Notes: a model not told the origin generated them from the letters alone. A stretch of DNA of 13,562 nucleotides from Thermococcus sp. (GCA_021160985.1 JAGHBN010000014.1:1-13562), one strand, 5' to 3'; shown: positions 7,259-13,562, counted from the first letter of the stretch. Program-made: numbers and translations.

Positions 7259-8155
7259 ATGCCAAAGGAAGCATCGAAGATTGCACTCATCTTTGAAAAA
7301 ATACTCCCTCAGAAGTGGCTCAAGAAGTACGAGCTGTTCATATACTCCGCAGATATGGACTTCCTCGCCTCAGAGTATCTCCTTATCTCGCTTCTTGTTG
7401 GGGTCATAGCCGGGGCCGTAGTGGGAATCTTTAACCTGTTATATGGGCTTGTGGCGTTCATTGGAGGCTTTGTGGGGATGGCATATTTCTACCCCTACTG
7501 GAAGATCAACAAGCGCATTGAGGATATGGAAAAGAGATTACCGGATGCCTTCTTTTATATCGCCAGCTCCCTCCGTGCCGGTATCTCGTTCTCGGAGGCC
7601 CTCGAAGAGCTGACGACGGCCAATTTCGGAGCACTGACAAAGGAGTTTAAAAAGACCGTTGCGGAAATAAAGAAGGGTCGTCCAACGAGTGAAGCCCTTC
7701 TGGCGTTTGCTGTCAGGAACAGGAAGTCTCCCGTCCTTTACAGATCCATGATGATCATAATAGAGGCCCTGGATAGGGGTGCACCAATGGGAGATGTCCT
7801 GGTCTCGGTTGGAAACGATGTCAGGGAGATTTTAAGGATCAAACAGGAGAGACAGGCCTCCACGGGAATGCAGGCGATGTTTTTCATAATCACGAGCGGC
7901 TTTGTCGGCCCCCTGATACTGGGTATAGTGACTCAAGTGATGGCGGAAATGACAACCGAGGTTGGCAACTTTCCAACAGGGATTTTGAAGACCATCCTTC
8001 TTGGGTTTGTCATCCTCCAGGCTGTAGTCTCTGGACTTGGGATAGGGGTCATAAGAGAAGGAAAATATTCGGCAGGCCTGAAATACAGCGCCCTGCTCGT
8101 AGCAGCGGGGTTTGCCGTATTCCAGGTTGCCTCCACCCTCAACATATCAATGTGA
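7259..8155 (+). CDS. TadC-like membrane platform protein (T2SSF domain), second copy
   Basis: This is a 298-residue second platform subunit. Two helices (YLLISLLVGVIAGAVVG and FIGGFVGMAYFYPYW) precede the T2SSF bundle, which starts MEKRLPDAFFYIASSLRAG and parallels the LPYALRHMAALLSAG segment of the upstream protein. Three hydrophobic spans end the protein (FFIITSGFVGPLILGIV, ILLGFVILQAVVSGLGIGV and LLVAAGFAVFQVAS). The start is ATG at 7259, which has GAGGTGA (7247-7253) at 5 bases; a GTG at 7250 is in frame but lies inside that binding site. It is shorter than the upstream copy because it lacks the charged N-terminal extension. Its 3' end overlaps the convergent FKBP gene by 9 bases. It is the last gene of the operon; a T-rich tract follows at once. 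Confidence 0.88.
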   Translation: MPKEASKIALIFEKILPQKWLKKYELFIYSADMDFLASEYLLISLLVGVIAGAVVGIFNLLYGLVAFIGGFVGMAYFYPYWKINKRIEDMEKRLPDAFFYIASSLRAGISFSEALEELTTANFGALTKEFKKTVAEIKKGRPTSEALLAFAVRNRKSPVLYRSMMIIIEALDRGAPMGDVLVSVGNDVREILRIKQERQASTGMQAMFFIITSGFVGPLILGIVTQVMAEMTTEVGNFPTGILKTILLGFVILQAVVSGLGIGVIREGKYSAGLKYSALLVAAGFAVFQVASTLNISM

Positions 8156-8623
8156 GGGGTGCTTTTCTTTTTCAATTCCAACTATTTCCACTTCAAAGAT
8201 AAGGGTCTTCCCTGCGAGCGGATGGTTGAAGTCAAGACTGACGTTCTCTTCTCCCACTTTGGCTATTTTTGCTATTCCCGAGTCGGTCATGACGTACATG
8301 CCTTCGACCGGCTCCATCCCTATGTCTGTGAACGCGGTGATTGGGACATCCACAATCAGTTCGGGATTGGGCATTCCGTAGGCCTTTTCCGGCGGAACTG
8401 TGACGGTCTTCTTCTCGCCAACTTCCATTCCTATCAGGGCCTCGTCGAGGCCGGGGATTATCTCGCCAACGCCCACGTGGATCTCGAGGGGCCCGTATTC
8501 CCTCTCTTCCACGTAGATTTCGTTTTCCTTGGCGATGTCCTCGTAACTGGTGTCAAAAACTTCTCCATTTTCAAATCTGCCCACGTAGTGGAACCTTACA
8601 AAATCTCCAGCTTCAATCTTCAT
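8147..8623 (-). CDS. FKBP-type peptidyl-prolyl cis-trans isomerase with flap insert (SlyD-like)
   Basis: This 158-residue cytoplasmic protein should catalyse proline cis/trans isomerisation and act as a chaperone. The FKBP fold shows VRFHYVGRFENGEVFDTS (9-26), IIPGLDEAL (55-63), VPPEKAYG (76-83) and the last strands HPLAGKTLIFEVEIV (134-148). Between AYG (83) and FNHPLAG (132-138) lies the insert-in-flap domain (about 84-128) that gives SlyD-type and short archaeal FKBPs their chaperone activity. Length fits the 17-18 kDa class known from Thermococcus. ATG at 8623 is chosen because the family begins there; an in-frame TTG at 8650 would add nine residues but falls at the predicted transcription start. 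It has its own TATA box. The 3' end overlaps the convergent TadC-like gene by 9 bases. Confidence 0.94.
   Translation of the reverse strand: MKIEAGDFVRFHYVGRFENGEVFDTSYEDIAKENEIYVEEREYGPLEIHVGVGEIIPGLDEALIGMEVGEKKTVTVPPEKAYGMPNPELIVDVPITAFTDIGMEPVEGMYVMTDSGIAKIAKVGEENVSLDFNHPLAGKTLIFEVEIVGIEKEKHPSH
8161..8173 (+). terminator. T-rich tract, candidate terminator of the secretion operon
   Basis: Directly after the TGA of the last operon gene the + strand reads GCTTTTCTTTTTC. Pyrimidine/T tracts without a needed hairpin act as intrinsic terminators in Thermococcales. The tract lies inside the 3' end of the convergent FKBP gene, where it encodes the Lys/Glu-rich tail (EKEK). Supported only by sequence and position. 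Confidence 0.45.
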
Positions 8624-8667
8624 TTCCTTCAACTCCAAAATTGTCTTCAAGGTGGGTTACTTCTGTG

Positions 8668-8680
8668 CCTTATAACACTT
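8668..8680 (-). promoter_or_regulatory. TATA box of the FKBP gene
   Basis: On the - strand the gap reads AAGTGTTATAAGG. Counting about 25 bases downstream puts the transcript start near 8648, which leaves a leader of about 25 bases before ATG 8623 and rules against the TTG at 8650 as start. The FKBP gene may thus be transcribed apart from the DUF2118 gene upstream of it on the same strand. Confidence 0.5.
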
Positions 8681-8723
8681 TTGGTGTCCCCTTTCATGGA
8701 GCTGTGGGGGTCGGGGAAGCCCC

Positions 8724-9218
8724 TCACTCCTCCGGCAGGATGTAGTACATGTAGTGGGGACTGCTGGTTATTTCGTCTATGAATACGACGGTTCCGGCCT
8801 TCGGCGGCTTGAGGTAGTGAACCTCCCCCTTCTTTGTTGTTACCGCTGCAAAAGCATCCCCTCTCCTAACGCGGTTGCCAACGTTGGCTATGATGGTCTT
8901 CGTGTACCCCTCCACCGGGAGGATGAGAAGCTCGTCGCCCTTCTTCAGGTATATCCTGGTTCTGCCGTCAGGGAGGATTATCACCGCATCGGCGAGCATC
9001 TTTCCTTCCAGCCTGTCAACGTAGAGATAAAAGCGGTCGTAGACTTCCTTTACCAGGAACTTTGCCTTCTCAACTTCCACGAAGTCCGGAACTTCCTCGT
9101 CCTTCTTCAGCCAGACCTCAACGTTCTCCTGAATTATCACACAGTCCTGGATAACCTTCCCGTCCTTGAGGCACTCCTCCGCTGAAGCCTCCACGTGGAG
9201 CCTCGGCATCTTCTCCAT
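8724..9218 (-). CDS. DUF2118 family protein with biotinyl/lipoyl-like C-terminal domain
   Basis: This is a 164-residue soluble protein of unknown function. The N-terminal half holds two beta-rich elements (VIQDCVIIQENVEVWLKK and RFYLYVDRLEGKMLADAVI). The C-terminal 65 residues resemble a biotinyl/lipoyl hammerhead: EGYTKTIIANVGNRVRRGD, then AAVTTKKGEVHYLKPPKAG and TVVFIDEI. The lysine-centred MKM motif that would be modified is absent; the matching turn reads TTKKGEVHY, so attachment of a cofactor is doubtful. ATG at 9218 has GGTGGT 4 bases upstream; an in-frame TTG at 9230 is not favoured. It is divergent from the DUF4129 operon and shares a promoter region with it. The family name is recalled and not searched. 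Confidence 0.8.
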   Translation of the reverse strand: MEKMPRLHVEASAEECLKDGKVIQDCVIIQENVEVWLKKDEEVPDFVEVEKAKFLVKEVYDRFYLYVDRLEGKMLADAVIILPDGRTRIYLKKGDELLILPVEGYTKTIIANVGNRVRRGDAFAAVTTKKGEVHYLKPPKAGTVVFIDEITSSPHYMYYILPEE

Positions 9219-9242
9219 GCTACCACCCAAGGCTTACCCGGC

Positions 9243-9258
9243 GTAAAAGCTTTTAAAC
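9243..9258. promoter_or_regulatory. Palindromic bidirectional promoter core
   Basis: The gap between the divergent DUF2118 gene and the DUF4129 operon contains a perfect 12-base palindrome, TAAAAGCTTTTA (9244-9255), within GTAAAAGCTTTTAAAC. On the + strand the TTTTAAA part lies about 26 bases before 9280, so transcription would begin at the ATG itself (leaderless). On the - strand TTTAAAAG gives a start near 9228, just before the GGTGGT of the 9218 start. The same bases could alternatively bind a dimeric regulator. Confidence 0.5.
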
Positions 9259-9279
9259 CTGCCCTTCCCACTATGTGTG

Positions 9280-10128
9280 ATGAAAATGTCCACCCGGGTA
9301 AAATTCCTGGTTCTGTTGATGATCCTATTTTCATTGATGACACTTCTGTTGGGGTACAGCGTCAAAACGGAAGAGTTGAAAAAAACTTCTGCGTCGTTAA
9401 TAGGCATTTTTCTGGTGGTTGCTGCCATAGTTTCGGCGCTGGCTATCTTCTTTATCCTTCTCAGCTGGCGCGACCCAACTTCTAGGAGCAAATTCAAAAT
9501 ATCGTATTCGATTTCGTGGATTGCTATTTTTACTGGTTTTCTGGGATACTTTTTTGTTGTTTTTGTCATGGGTAAGAAAAAGATCCCTTACCCCTCCAGT
9601 TCGTCCCTTAACAACACCACACTCAGCCACCCTTCTTCAGGTGGTCCAGTGCTCCCCGAACATAATATCACATCAACAAACTCTACCTCCACGGTTGCTT
9701 CTTCGACCGTTTACCTCCTCTATGCTCTCACCATTGTTTTCATAGCGGTTGCGGCTTACTTTGCGGTTGCCTACTACCGAGAGGCCCTCAAAAAGAGAAA
9801 AAGGAGGGAACTGTACAAGAGGGCGAGGCAGTTTGACAAGAAGCTCGATGAGATTGGGCTCGATATGTTCAGCGACCCCCGGGAGGCCATTGTCGGGATA
9901 TACAAGAACGCTGTCCTCTGGCTGGAGTATCTTGGCATACCCTACAAGGAGAGCTGGACCCACTGGGAGCACGCGGAGAGGGTGCAGGTTTTCAAGGAGC
10001 CCTTCAAGAGAATAACTGAACTTTTCGAAAAGGCAAAATATGCCCCGGAGAAAGTCACGTGGGAGGATGCCGAAAAAGCCCTTGAACTTTACAGGAAAAT
10101 GCGGGGTGCGCTGAATGAGGCTCCATAA
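9280..10128 (+). CDS. Membrane protein with C-terminal DUF4129-like domain
   Basis: The protein has 282 residues. Three N-terminal membrane helices (about 7-26, 36-60 and 70-95) are followed by a Ser/Thr/Asn/Pro-rich loop with several N-x-S/T sequons (NNT, NIT, NST), a fourth helix (about 140-162), a strongly basic stop (LKKRKRRELYKRAR) and a cytoplasmic helical domain of about 105 residues. That domain carries the DUF4129 pattern DPREAIVGIYKNAVLWLEYLGI, then KESWTHWEHAERV. DUF4129 is known as the C-terminal domain of membrane transglutaminase-like proteins encoded beside MoxR and DUF58; no transglutaminase domain is present here. Start: ATG at 9280 has no binding site but lies at the expected transcript start, which suggests leaderless translation; GTG 9277 and ATG 9286 are alternatives. 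The next gene overlaps it by 14 bases. Confidence 0.78.
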   Translation: MKMSTRVKFLVLLMILFSLMTLLLGYSVKTEELKKTSASLIGIFLVVAAIVSALAIFFILLSWRDPTSRSKFKISYSISWIAIFTGFLGYFFVVFVMGKKKIPYPSSSSLNNTTLSHPSSGGPVLPEHNITSTNSTSTVASSTVYLLYALTIVFIAVAAYFAVAYYREALKKRKRRELYKRARQFDKKLDEIGLDMFSDPREAIVGIYKNAVLWLEYLGIPYKESWTHWEHAERVQVFKEPFKRITELFEKAKYAPEKVTWEDAEKALELYRKMRGALNEAP

Positions 10129-10567
10129 GTTGGTGGTCGTTGTCAGTGCCGCCCTATTTGTGGTATCTGTGGTCATGGGTTCTTACGTGATTAGATGGTT
10201 AGCTGTCCTCTTCCTTGGAGTCTTTTTGGGGGCTTTTCTCTTTGGGCTGGAGATGAGGGTGGCGAGACCCCGGCTGAAACGTAGGACAAGTGTAAAAAGA
10301 AAGACCGACGTAGATAGGGCTGTTACCCTCATAAGCCGGGCCAAGACCGGCAAAGTCGCCCGATCGCTGATTGAGGAGAGTATAATACACATCTACGCGA
10401 CCCTTTCCGATGACTACAACTCTACTTACCGTTCTCTCCTTTCCGAGCCCAACAAAGCATTGAAGGCTCTCCGCTCGGAGGGCGACTTTTTGGACAACCT
10501 TGAGAAGGCCCTTGAGATTGTGGAGGCTGATTTGAATGAAGGTGGAGGAAATACACGAGAAAGGTAA
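10115..10567 (+). CDS. Small two-TM protein of the MoxR-DUF58 operon
   Basis: This 150-residue protein of unknown family has two closely spaced membrane helices (about 5-25 and 27-45) with a very short turn, a basic linker (RPRLKRRTSVKRKTD) and a cytoplasmic, mainly helical region of about 95 residues. Haloarchaeal MoxR-DUF58 loci hold a similar small two-TM protein at a comparable place (annotated DUF7269, as I recall), so it may be a positional equivalent; that is inference. ATG at 10115 overlaps the end of the DUF4129 gene by 14 bases, and its own end overlaps the MoxR start by 32 bases, so it is translated within one coupled unit. An accessory role anchoring the ATPase to the membrane is a guess. 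Confidence 0.7.
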   Translation: MRLHKLVVVVSAALFVVSVVMGSYVIRWLAVLFLGVFLGAFLFGLEMRVARPRLKRRTSVKRKTDVDRAVTLISRAKTGKVARSLIEESIIHIYATLSDDYNSTYRSLLSEPNKALKALRSEGDFLDNLEKALEIVEADLNEGGGNTRER

Positions 10568-11489
10568 CGCTGTCCTTGATGAGGTAAAGAAGGCAATAGT
10601 CGGGAAGGACGAGGTGCTGCGGCTTATACTAACCACAATTTTAGCAGACGGCCACATCCTGCTGGAGGATCTGCCTGGGCTTGCAAAGACTCTGATGGCC
10701 AAGAGCTTTGCAAAGGCCCTAGGCGTCCAGTTCACCCGCGTCCAGTTCACGCCCGACCTTCTCCCGGGCGACATACTCGGAGTCTCTGTGTTCAACCAGA
10801 AGACGCTTGAGTTCGAGTTCAGGAAGGGGCCGGTGTTCACCAACGTGCTCCTCGCGGACGAGATAAACCGCGCCCCGCCGAAGACGCAGTCCGCTCTGCT
10901 TGAGGCGATGCAGGAGAGGCAGGTAACAATCGAGGGCAACACATACCAGCTCCCGAAACCCTTCATCGTAATAGCCACGCAGAACCCGATAGAGCAGGAG
11001 GGGACTTATCCGCTTCCCGAGGCTCAGCTTGACCGCTTCCTCGTCCGCCTGCGCGTCGGCTACCCCTCGAAGGGTGAGGAGATGGAGATACTCCGCAGGA
11101 GAATGGCGCGGAAGAAGGAGGAAGTTGATATAACCCCCATTCTGACGCCCGAAGAGGTCGTTGAGATGCAGAGGGCGGTCGAGGAGGTATACGTCAGCGA
11201 CCCTGTACTGGAGTACATAACCGACATCGTTACTGCCACGCGAGAGGACAGAAAGGAAATTGAGGTTGGTGCGTCTCCGAGGGGGAGCCTTGCCCTGCTC
11301 AAGCTCTCCAGAGCATATGCGGCCCTAAAGGGCAGGGATTACGTGATTCCGGACGACGTTAAGGCCGTTGCAGTCCCGGCCCTGAGCCATAGGCTCATCC
11401 TCAAGCGCGAGCTGTGGTACACTAGGGTGAGCCAGGAGAGCATAATGGAGAAGATACTTGAGCGCGTCCCGGTCCCCAAATTTGAGTGA
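10536..11489 (+). CDS. MoxR-family AAA+ ATPase
   Basis: This 317-residue cytoplasmic ATPase is of the MoxR type, chaperone-like proteins that remodel or activate partners, usually VWA-domain proteins. Motifs: Walker A within LLEDLPGLAKT (42-52), Walker B VLLADE (104-109) followed by INRAPPKTQSALLEAMQER, sensor 1 IATQNP (146-151) followed by EGTYPLPEAQLDRF, and sensor 2 region GASPRGSLALL near 247-257. The C-terminal lid domain is complete, and the length is normal for the family. GGAGG (10522-10526) lies 9 bases before ATG 10536. The DUF58 gene follows by 6 bases, the standard pairing in bacteria and archaea. The target process in this organism cannot be told from sequence. Confidence 0.94.
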   Translation: MKVEEIHEKGNAVLDEVKKAIVGKDEVLRLILTTILADGHILLEDLPGLAKTLMAKSFAKALGVQFTRVQFTPDLLPGDILGVSVFNQKTLEFEFRKGPVFTNVLLADEINRAPPKTQSALLEAMQERQVTIEGNTYQLPKPFIVIATQNPIEQEGTYPLPEAQLDRFLVRLRVGYPSKGEEMEILRRRMARKKEEVDITPILTPEEVVEMQRAVEEVYVSDPVLEYITDIVTATREDRKEIEVGASPRGSLALLKLSRAYAALKGRDYVIPDDVKAVAVPALSHRLILKRELWYTRVSQESIMEKILERVPVPKFE

Positions 11490-11495
11490 GGTGGA

Positions 11496-12803
11496 ATGGT
11501 GCAGGGATTTTCAATGGCTCCATCACCCGCTGAACCGGAAAAGAATCCCGAGGGGAGGACAGGGTTAGAGGAGGGCATGGCACTAACTGAGAAGGCAGAA
11601 GAGCTCTTTCTGGCCCTCTGGATTCTGGTGCTAATCGCCTTCCTTCTCCTCCGTTGGGAGATGGTTTACCTCCTCCTGCCTGCCCTGTGGTTAGCCTTCG
11701 TTGCGGTGTTCTTCTTTAAGCCCAGCATGGTGGTGGAGCTGGAGAGAATCGTCCCCCACAACCGTTTCCTTGAAGGCACAGAAATCGATGTGGTGCTCAG
11801 GATAAGGGCCGGGGAGAGGATTCCGAGTCTGAAGATCAGGGAAGACCTCCCCGAGGGGCTTGAGCTGATTGAAGGGAGCACCGAGTGGGTGCTGTCTCTG
11901 AGGAAGGGTGAGCTGAGGGAGCTCCGCTACCGTGTCCGCGTTAAACGCGGAATCCACGAGTTCAACTGGGTCGAGCTGGACTATCGCGACCCCTTTGGTC
12001 TATTCTACTTCAAGAAGAGGTTTGACCTGTACACCGAGATAATCGGTGTTCCCATAATAGAAGACGTCCCCACCCCATACTCCACGCGGGGAACCAAGGT
12101 GACCGTCGGTCCCCTTCCAAGCCCACGGGTCGGCGAGGGCGTCGAGTTCCACGCAATCAGGGAGTACCAGCCGGGGGATCCGCTCAAGATCATCAACTGG
12201 AAGGCCACCGCGAGAACCGGCAGGATAATGGCCAACGAGTACGAGAGCGAGCGCAAGGTGGACGTTATATTCATTGTCGATGCGTCCTACACCGGTGAGC
12301 TGGTCTTTGACGACCTCATCAGAGCGGCAGCTTCGCTGATGCTCAACGCCCTCAACAGCGGCACCAGCTTCGGTCTGCTCTTGGCCGAGGACGTGCCCCT
12401 CTGGGTCCGCCCAGACTACGGCAAAAGGCACTTCTTCAAGTGCATAGACTTCCTCAGCACTGCCAAACCAGATAAGAACAACATGATAGCGTACCAGGTT
12501 GAGCATCTGATCCGCTCACGCTTCCCGGCGAAGGCACAGCTGGTCTACTTCTCCCCGCTCCTGACGGAGGAGAGCAGAGAGGCGCTCAGGATAATGTCTT
12601 CCTTCGGCTACAATGTGGTTGTCATAAGCCCCAACCCATACACCGCCGTCGAGCCGAAGAGCCGCGAGGAAGAGCTGGCCCTTAAGCTGCTCGGCCTCCA
12701 GAGGAAGGCTCTCCTGAGAAAAATGGCCGGATACGGTGTTATAATAGACTGGGACGTCAGAAAACCGCTGAAGGCTGCCGTAGCGGAGGTGACGAGGGCA
12801 TGA
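11496..12803 (+). CDS. DUF58 domain protein (VWA-like), MoxR partner
   Basis: This is a 435-residue membrane-anchored protein. After a 27-residue polar, Pro/Glu-rich N-terminus come two membrane helices (about 38-52 and 56-74), a beta-rich external domain (about 80-180) and a cytoplasmic VWA-like part. The DUF58 signature REYQPGDPLKIINWKATART lies at 222-241, and VDVIFIVDASYT (255-266) holds the remnant of a metal-binding D-x-S motif. DUF58 proteins are regularly encoded beside MoxR ATPases, which are thought to act on them. The start is uncertain: ATG 11496 lies 1 base after GGTGG, GTG 11499 has better spacing (4 bases), and ATG 11577 would match the usual family start but follows GAGGAGGG by only 1 base. 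The end overlaps the next gene by ATGA. Confidence 0.9.
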   Translation: MVQGFSMAPSPAEPEKNPEGRTGLEEGMALTEKAEELFLALWILVLIAFLLLRWEMVYLLLPALWLAFVAVFFFKPSMVVELERIVPHNRFLEGTEIDVVLRIRAGERIPSLKIREDLPEGLELIEGSTEWVLSLRKGELRELRYRVRVKRGIHEFNWVELDYRDPFGLFYFKKRFDLYTEIIGVPIIEDVPTPYSTRGTKVTVGPLPSPRVGEGVEFHAIREYQPGDPLKIINWKATARTGRIMANEYESERKVDVIFIVDASYTGELVFDDLIRAAASLMLNALNSGTSFGLLLAEDVPLWVRPDYGKRHFFKCIDFLSTAKPDKNNMIAYQVEHLIRSRFPAKAQLVYFSPLLTEESREALRIMSSFGYNVVVISPNPYTAVEPKSREEELALKLLGLQRKALLRKMAGYGVIIDWDVRKPLKAAVAEVTRA

Positions 12804-13222
12804 AGATAAAAAGAAGGCTCTACTCCCTTGCGCCTCTTGTCGTGCTTTTCCTGTTCCTGGCCATGATAGACCGCCGCACACTCCTCATGCTGCCCCTGGC
12901 CCTGATGGGCATCCAGTGGTACTTCATCGGATCCCTCTTCTTCCTCACCGTGGGGGTGTTTCTGCTCTACACCCGGACTGGAGGTCTGTATGGCCTCACC
13001 ATTGTGGCCCTTGCCCTGCTGACCATAGAGATGGCCTATCTCGACAGGGAGCGGGCGCCGCTGGAACACTACGCAGTCCTCCTGGCGGCTGTTGGGCTCA
13101 CATTCCCCACGTACTTTCTGATGTTTTCCCTGTCCCCCTACCTGCCCAGGCTTGAGGTTACGGCCCTGGCCGCTTTGTTCATTGTGGCCCTCTACGTCTT
13201 TTTTAGGATGGCGTCTGATTAG
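12800..13222 (+). CDS. Polytopic membrane protein, last gene of the MoxR-DUF58 operon
   Basis: This 140-residue, almost wholly hydrophobic protein has about five membrane helices (LAPLVVLFLFLAMI; a long span LLMLPLALMGIQWYFIGSLF plus FLTVGVFLLY; LTIVALALLTIEMAYL; AVLLAAVGLTFPTYFLMF; and ALAALFIVALYVFF). Short charged loops (DRRT, DRERAPLEH) separate them. It has no cytoplasmic domain and no motif that I recognise. Its ATG overlaps the DUF58 stop (ATGA), so it is translationally coupled and belongs to the same unit. It may help to assemble or anchor the DUF4129/DUF58 membrane complex; haloarchaeal loci have a multi-TM protein at a similar place. The 3' end overlaps the convergent PfkB gene by 4 bases. 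Confidence 0.72.
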   Translation: MKIKRRLYSLAPLVVLFLFLAMIDRRTLLMLPLALMGIQWYFIGSLFFLTVGVFLLYTRTGGLYGLTIVALALLTIEMAYLDRERAPLEHYAVLLAAVGLTFPTYFLMFSLSPYLPRLEVTALAALFIVALYVFFRMASD

Positions 13223-13562
13223 ACGCTCCAGCTCCCCTTTTTCTTCAAAACTTCCCTCGCCCGCTCCAGCCCGAGCTTTATGCATGTCTCCATACTCTCT
13301 CCCCTGGAGTAGCCAGCCAGGAAGCCGCCGGCAAAGGCGTCCCCGGCACCGGTGGGGTCAACGATTTCCTCGGGCCTTATTGGAAGTGCAGGGAACTCCC
13401 TGAACTGTCCGTCGTAGACAAGGACTCCCCTTTCGCCGCGGGTTATGACAACGATTTTTGCTCCCCAGTCGTGGAGAACCTCTGCGGCCTCCTCAACGCT
13501 CTCCGCGCGGGTTATGACAAGTGCCTCCCTCTCGTTCGGGAAGACCACCTCGGCCCGCGAGA
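13219..13562 (-). CDS. PfkB-family (ribokinase-like) sugar kinase, C-terminal fragment
   Basis: This is the C-terminal part, about 113 residues, of an ATP-dependent sugar or nucleoside kinase; the N-terminal two thirds lie beyond the right edge, and the frame is open to base 13562. The second PfkB signature is clear: EEIVDPTGAGDAFAGGFLAG, in which the aspartate of GAGD is the catalytic base and the GAG forms the anion hole. Upstream, VFPNEREALVI matches the N-x-x-E element and VVITRGERGVLVYDG matches the nucleotide-binding strand of the family. A GTG at 13548 falls inside this conserved stretch and is not a real start. Substrate (fructose phosphate, ribose, nucleoside) cannot be decided without the N-terminal lid. 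It ends in TAA at 13219-13221, overlapping the convergent membrane protein gene by 4 bases. Confidence 0.92.
   Translation of the reverse strand, partial: SRAEVVFPNEREALVITRAESVEEAAEVLHDWGAKIVVITRGERGVLVYDGQFREFPALPIRPEEIVDPTGAGDAFAGGFLAGYSRGESMETCIKLGLERAREVLKKKGSWSV
13235..13246 (+). terminator. T-rich tract, candidate terminator of the MoxR-DUF58 operon
   Basis: Thirteen bases after the last stop the + strand reads CCCTTTTTCTTC. As for the secretion operon, the tract sits in the 3' end of the convergent gene, here encoding the Lys run KKKG of the PfkB protein. Intrinsic termination on T tracts is established for Thermococcales; its use here is inference. Confidence 0.42.

Noticed and set aside
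8713..8723. GGGG-AAG-CCCC inverted repeat next to the DUF2118 stop
   Set aside because: Four-base stem with a three-base loop and no T tract on the - strand; too weak to call a terminator or regulatory hairpin.
9061..9180. Biotin or lipoate attachment lysine in the DUF2118 protein
   Set aside because: The C-terminal domain looks like the hammerhead fold, but the usual M-K-M type modification motif is absent, so no carrier function is claimed.
10660..10692. Walker A of the MoxR protein reads PGLAKT instead of the textbook G-x-G-K-T
   Set aside because: Alanine before the lysine is common in MoxR-type ATPases, and the catalytic lysine and threonine are present, so this is not a defect.
10199..10978. 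Long open frames on the - strand opposite the MoxR gene, and similar ones at 6567-7286 and 12608-13285
   Set aside because: They lie opposite genes with clear family motifs or membrane helices, show no recognisable domain and have no promoter or ribosome binding site of their own.

Overview
The window looks like a hyperthermophilic euryarchaeon of the Thermococcales, most likely a Thermococcus. The evidence is a GC-rich, very compact gene layout, GGTG/GAGGTGA-type ribosome binding sites close to the starts, AT-rich TATA boxes in short intergenic gaps, and protein types typical of that order (KlbA-type secretion ATPase, TIGR04076 protein, short FKBP with a flap insert, DUF2118). This assignment comes from reading the sequence and not from a database search. 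I see no tRNA, rRNA, CRISPR array or insertion sequence, and no gene-free stretch longer than about 100 bases.

Layout. (1) Bases 1-342 hold the 3' end of an Opp/Dpp-type ABC transporter permease on the + strand. (2) On the - strand, 343-1705 holds a TIGR04076 gene followed by an overlapping, circularly permuted GTPase. The GTPase frame is broken by one in-frame TAA at 901-903. (3) From a bidirectional promoter near 1741, a five-gene + strand operon (about 1797-8155) encodes a type IV pilus/type II secretion-like machine: a membrane-anchored protein (possibly DUF515), a Sec-exported protein, a KlbA/GspE-family ATPase and two TadC-like membrane platform proteins. No prepilin or prepilin peptidase gene is present. 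(4) On the - strand follow an FKBP-type prolyl isomerase (8147-8623) and a DUF2118 protein with a biotinyl/lipoyl-like C-terminus (8724-9218). (5) From a second bidirectional promoter near 9250, a tightly coupled + strand operon (9280-13222) encodes a DUF4129-type membrane protein, a small two-TM protein, a MoxR-family AAA+ ATPase, a DUF58 protein and a polytopic membrane protein. (6) The right edge holds the 3' part of a PfkB-family sugar kinase on the - strand.

How the genes work together. In region 3 the ATPase would power assembly or secretion through the two TadC platform proteins. The first two products, one membrane-anchored and one exported, would supply the outside parts. Region 5 is the archaeal form of the MoxR-DUF58-DUF4129 module, where a MoxR ATPase is thought to act as a chaperone or activator together with a VWA-like DUF58 protein at the membrane. 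Points that stand out are the nonsense codon in the GTPase, a five-fold repeated short motif in the disordered tail of the KlbA ATPase, the unoccupied KlbA intein site, and the pilin-less composition of the secretion operon.
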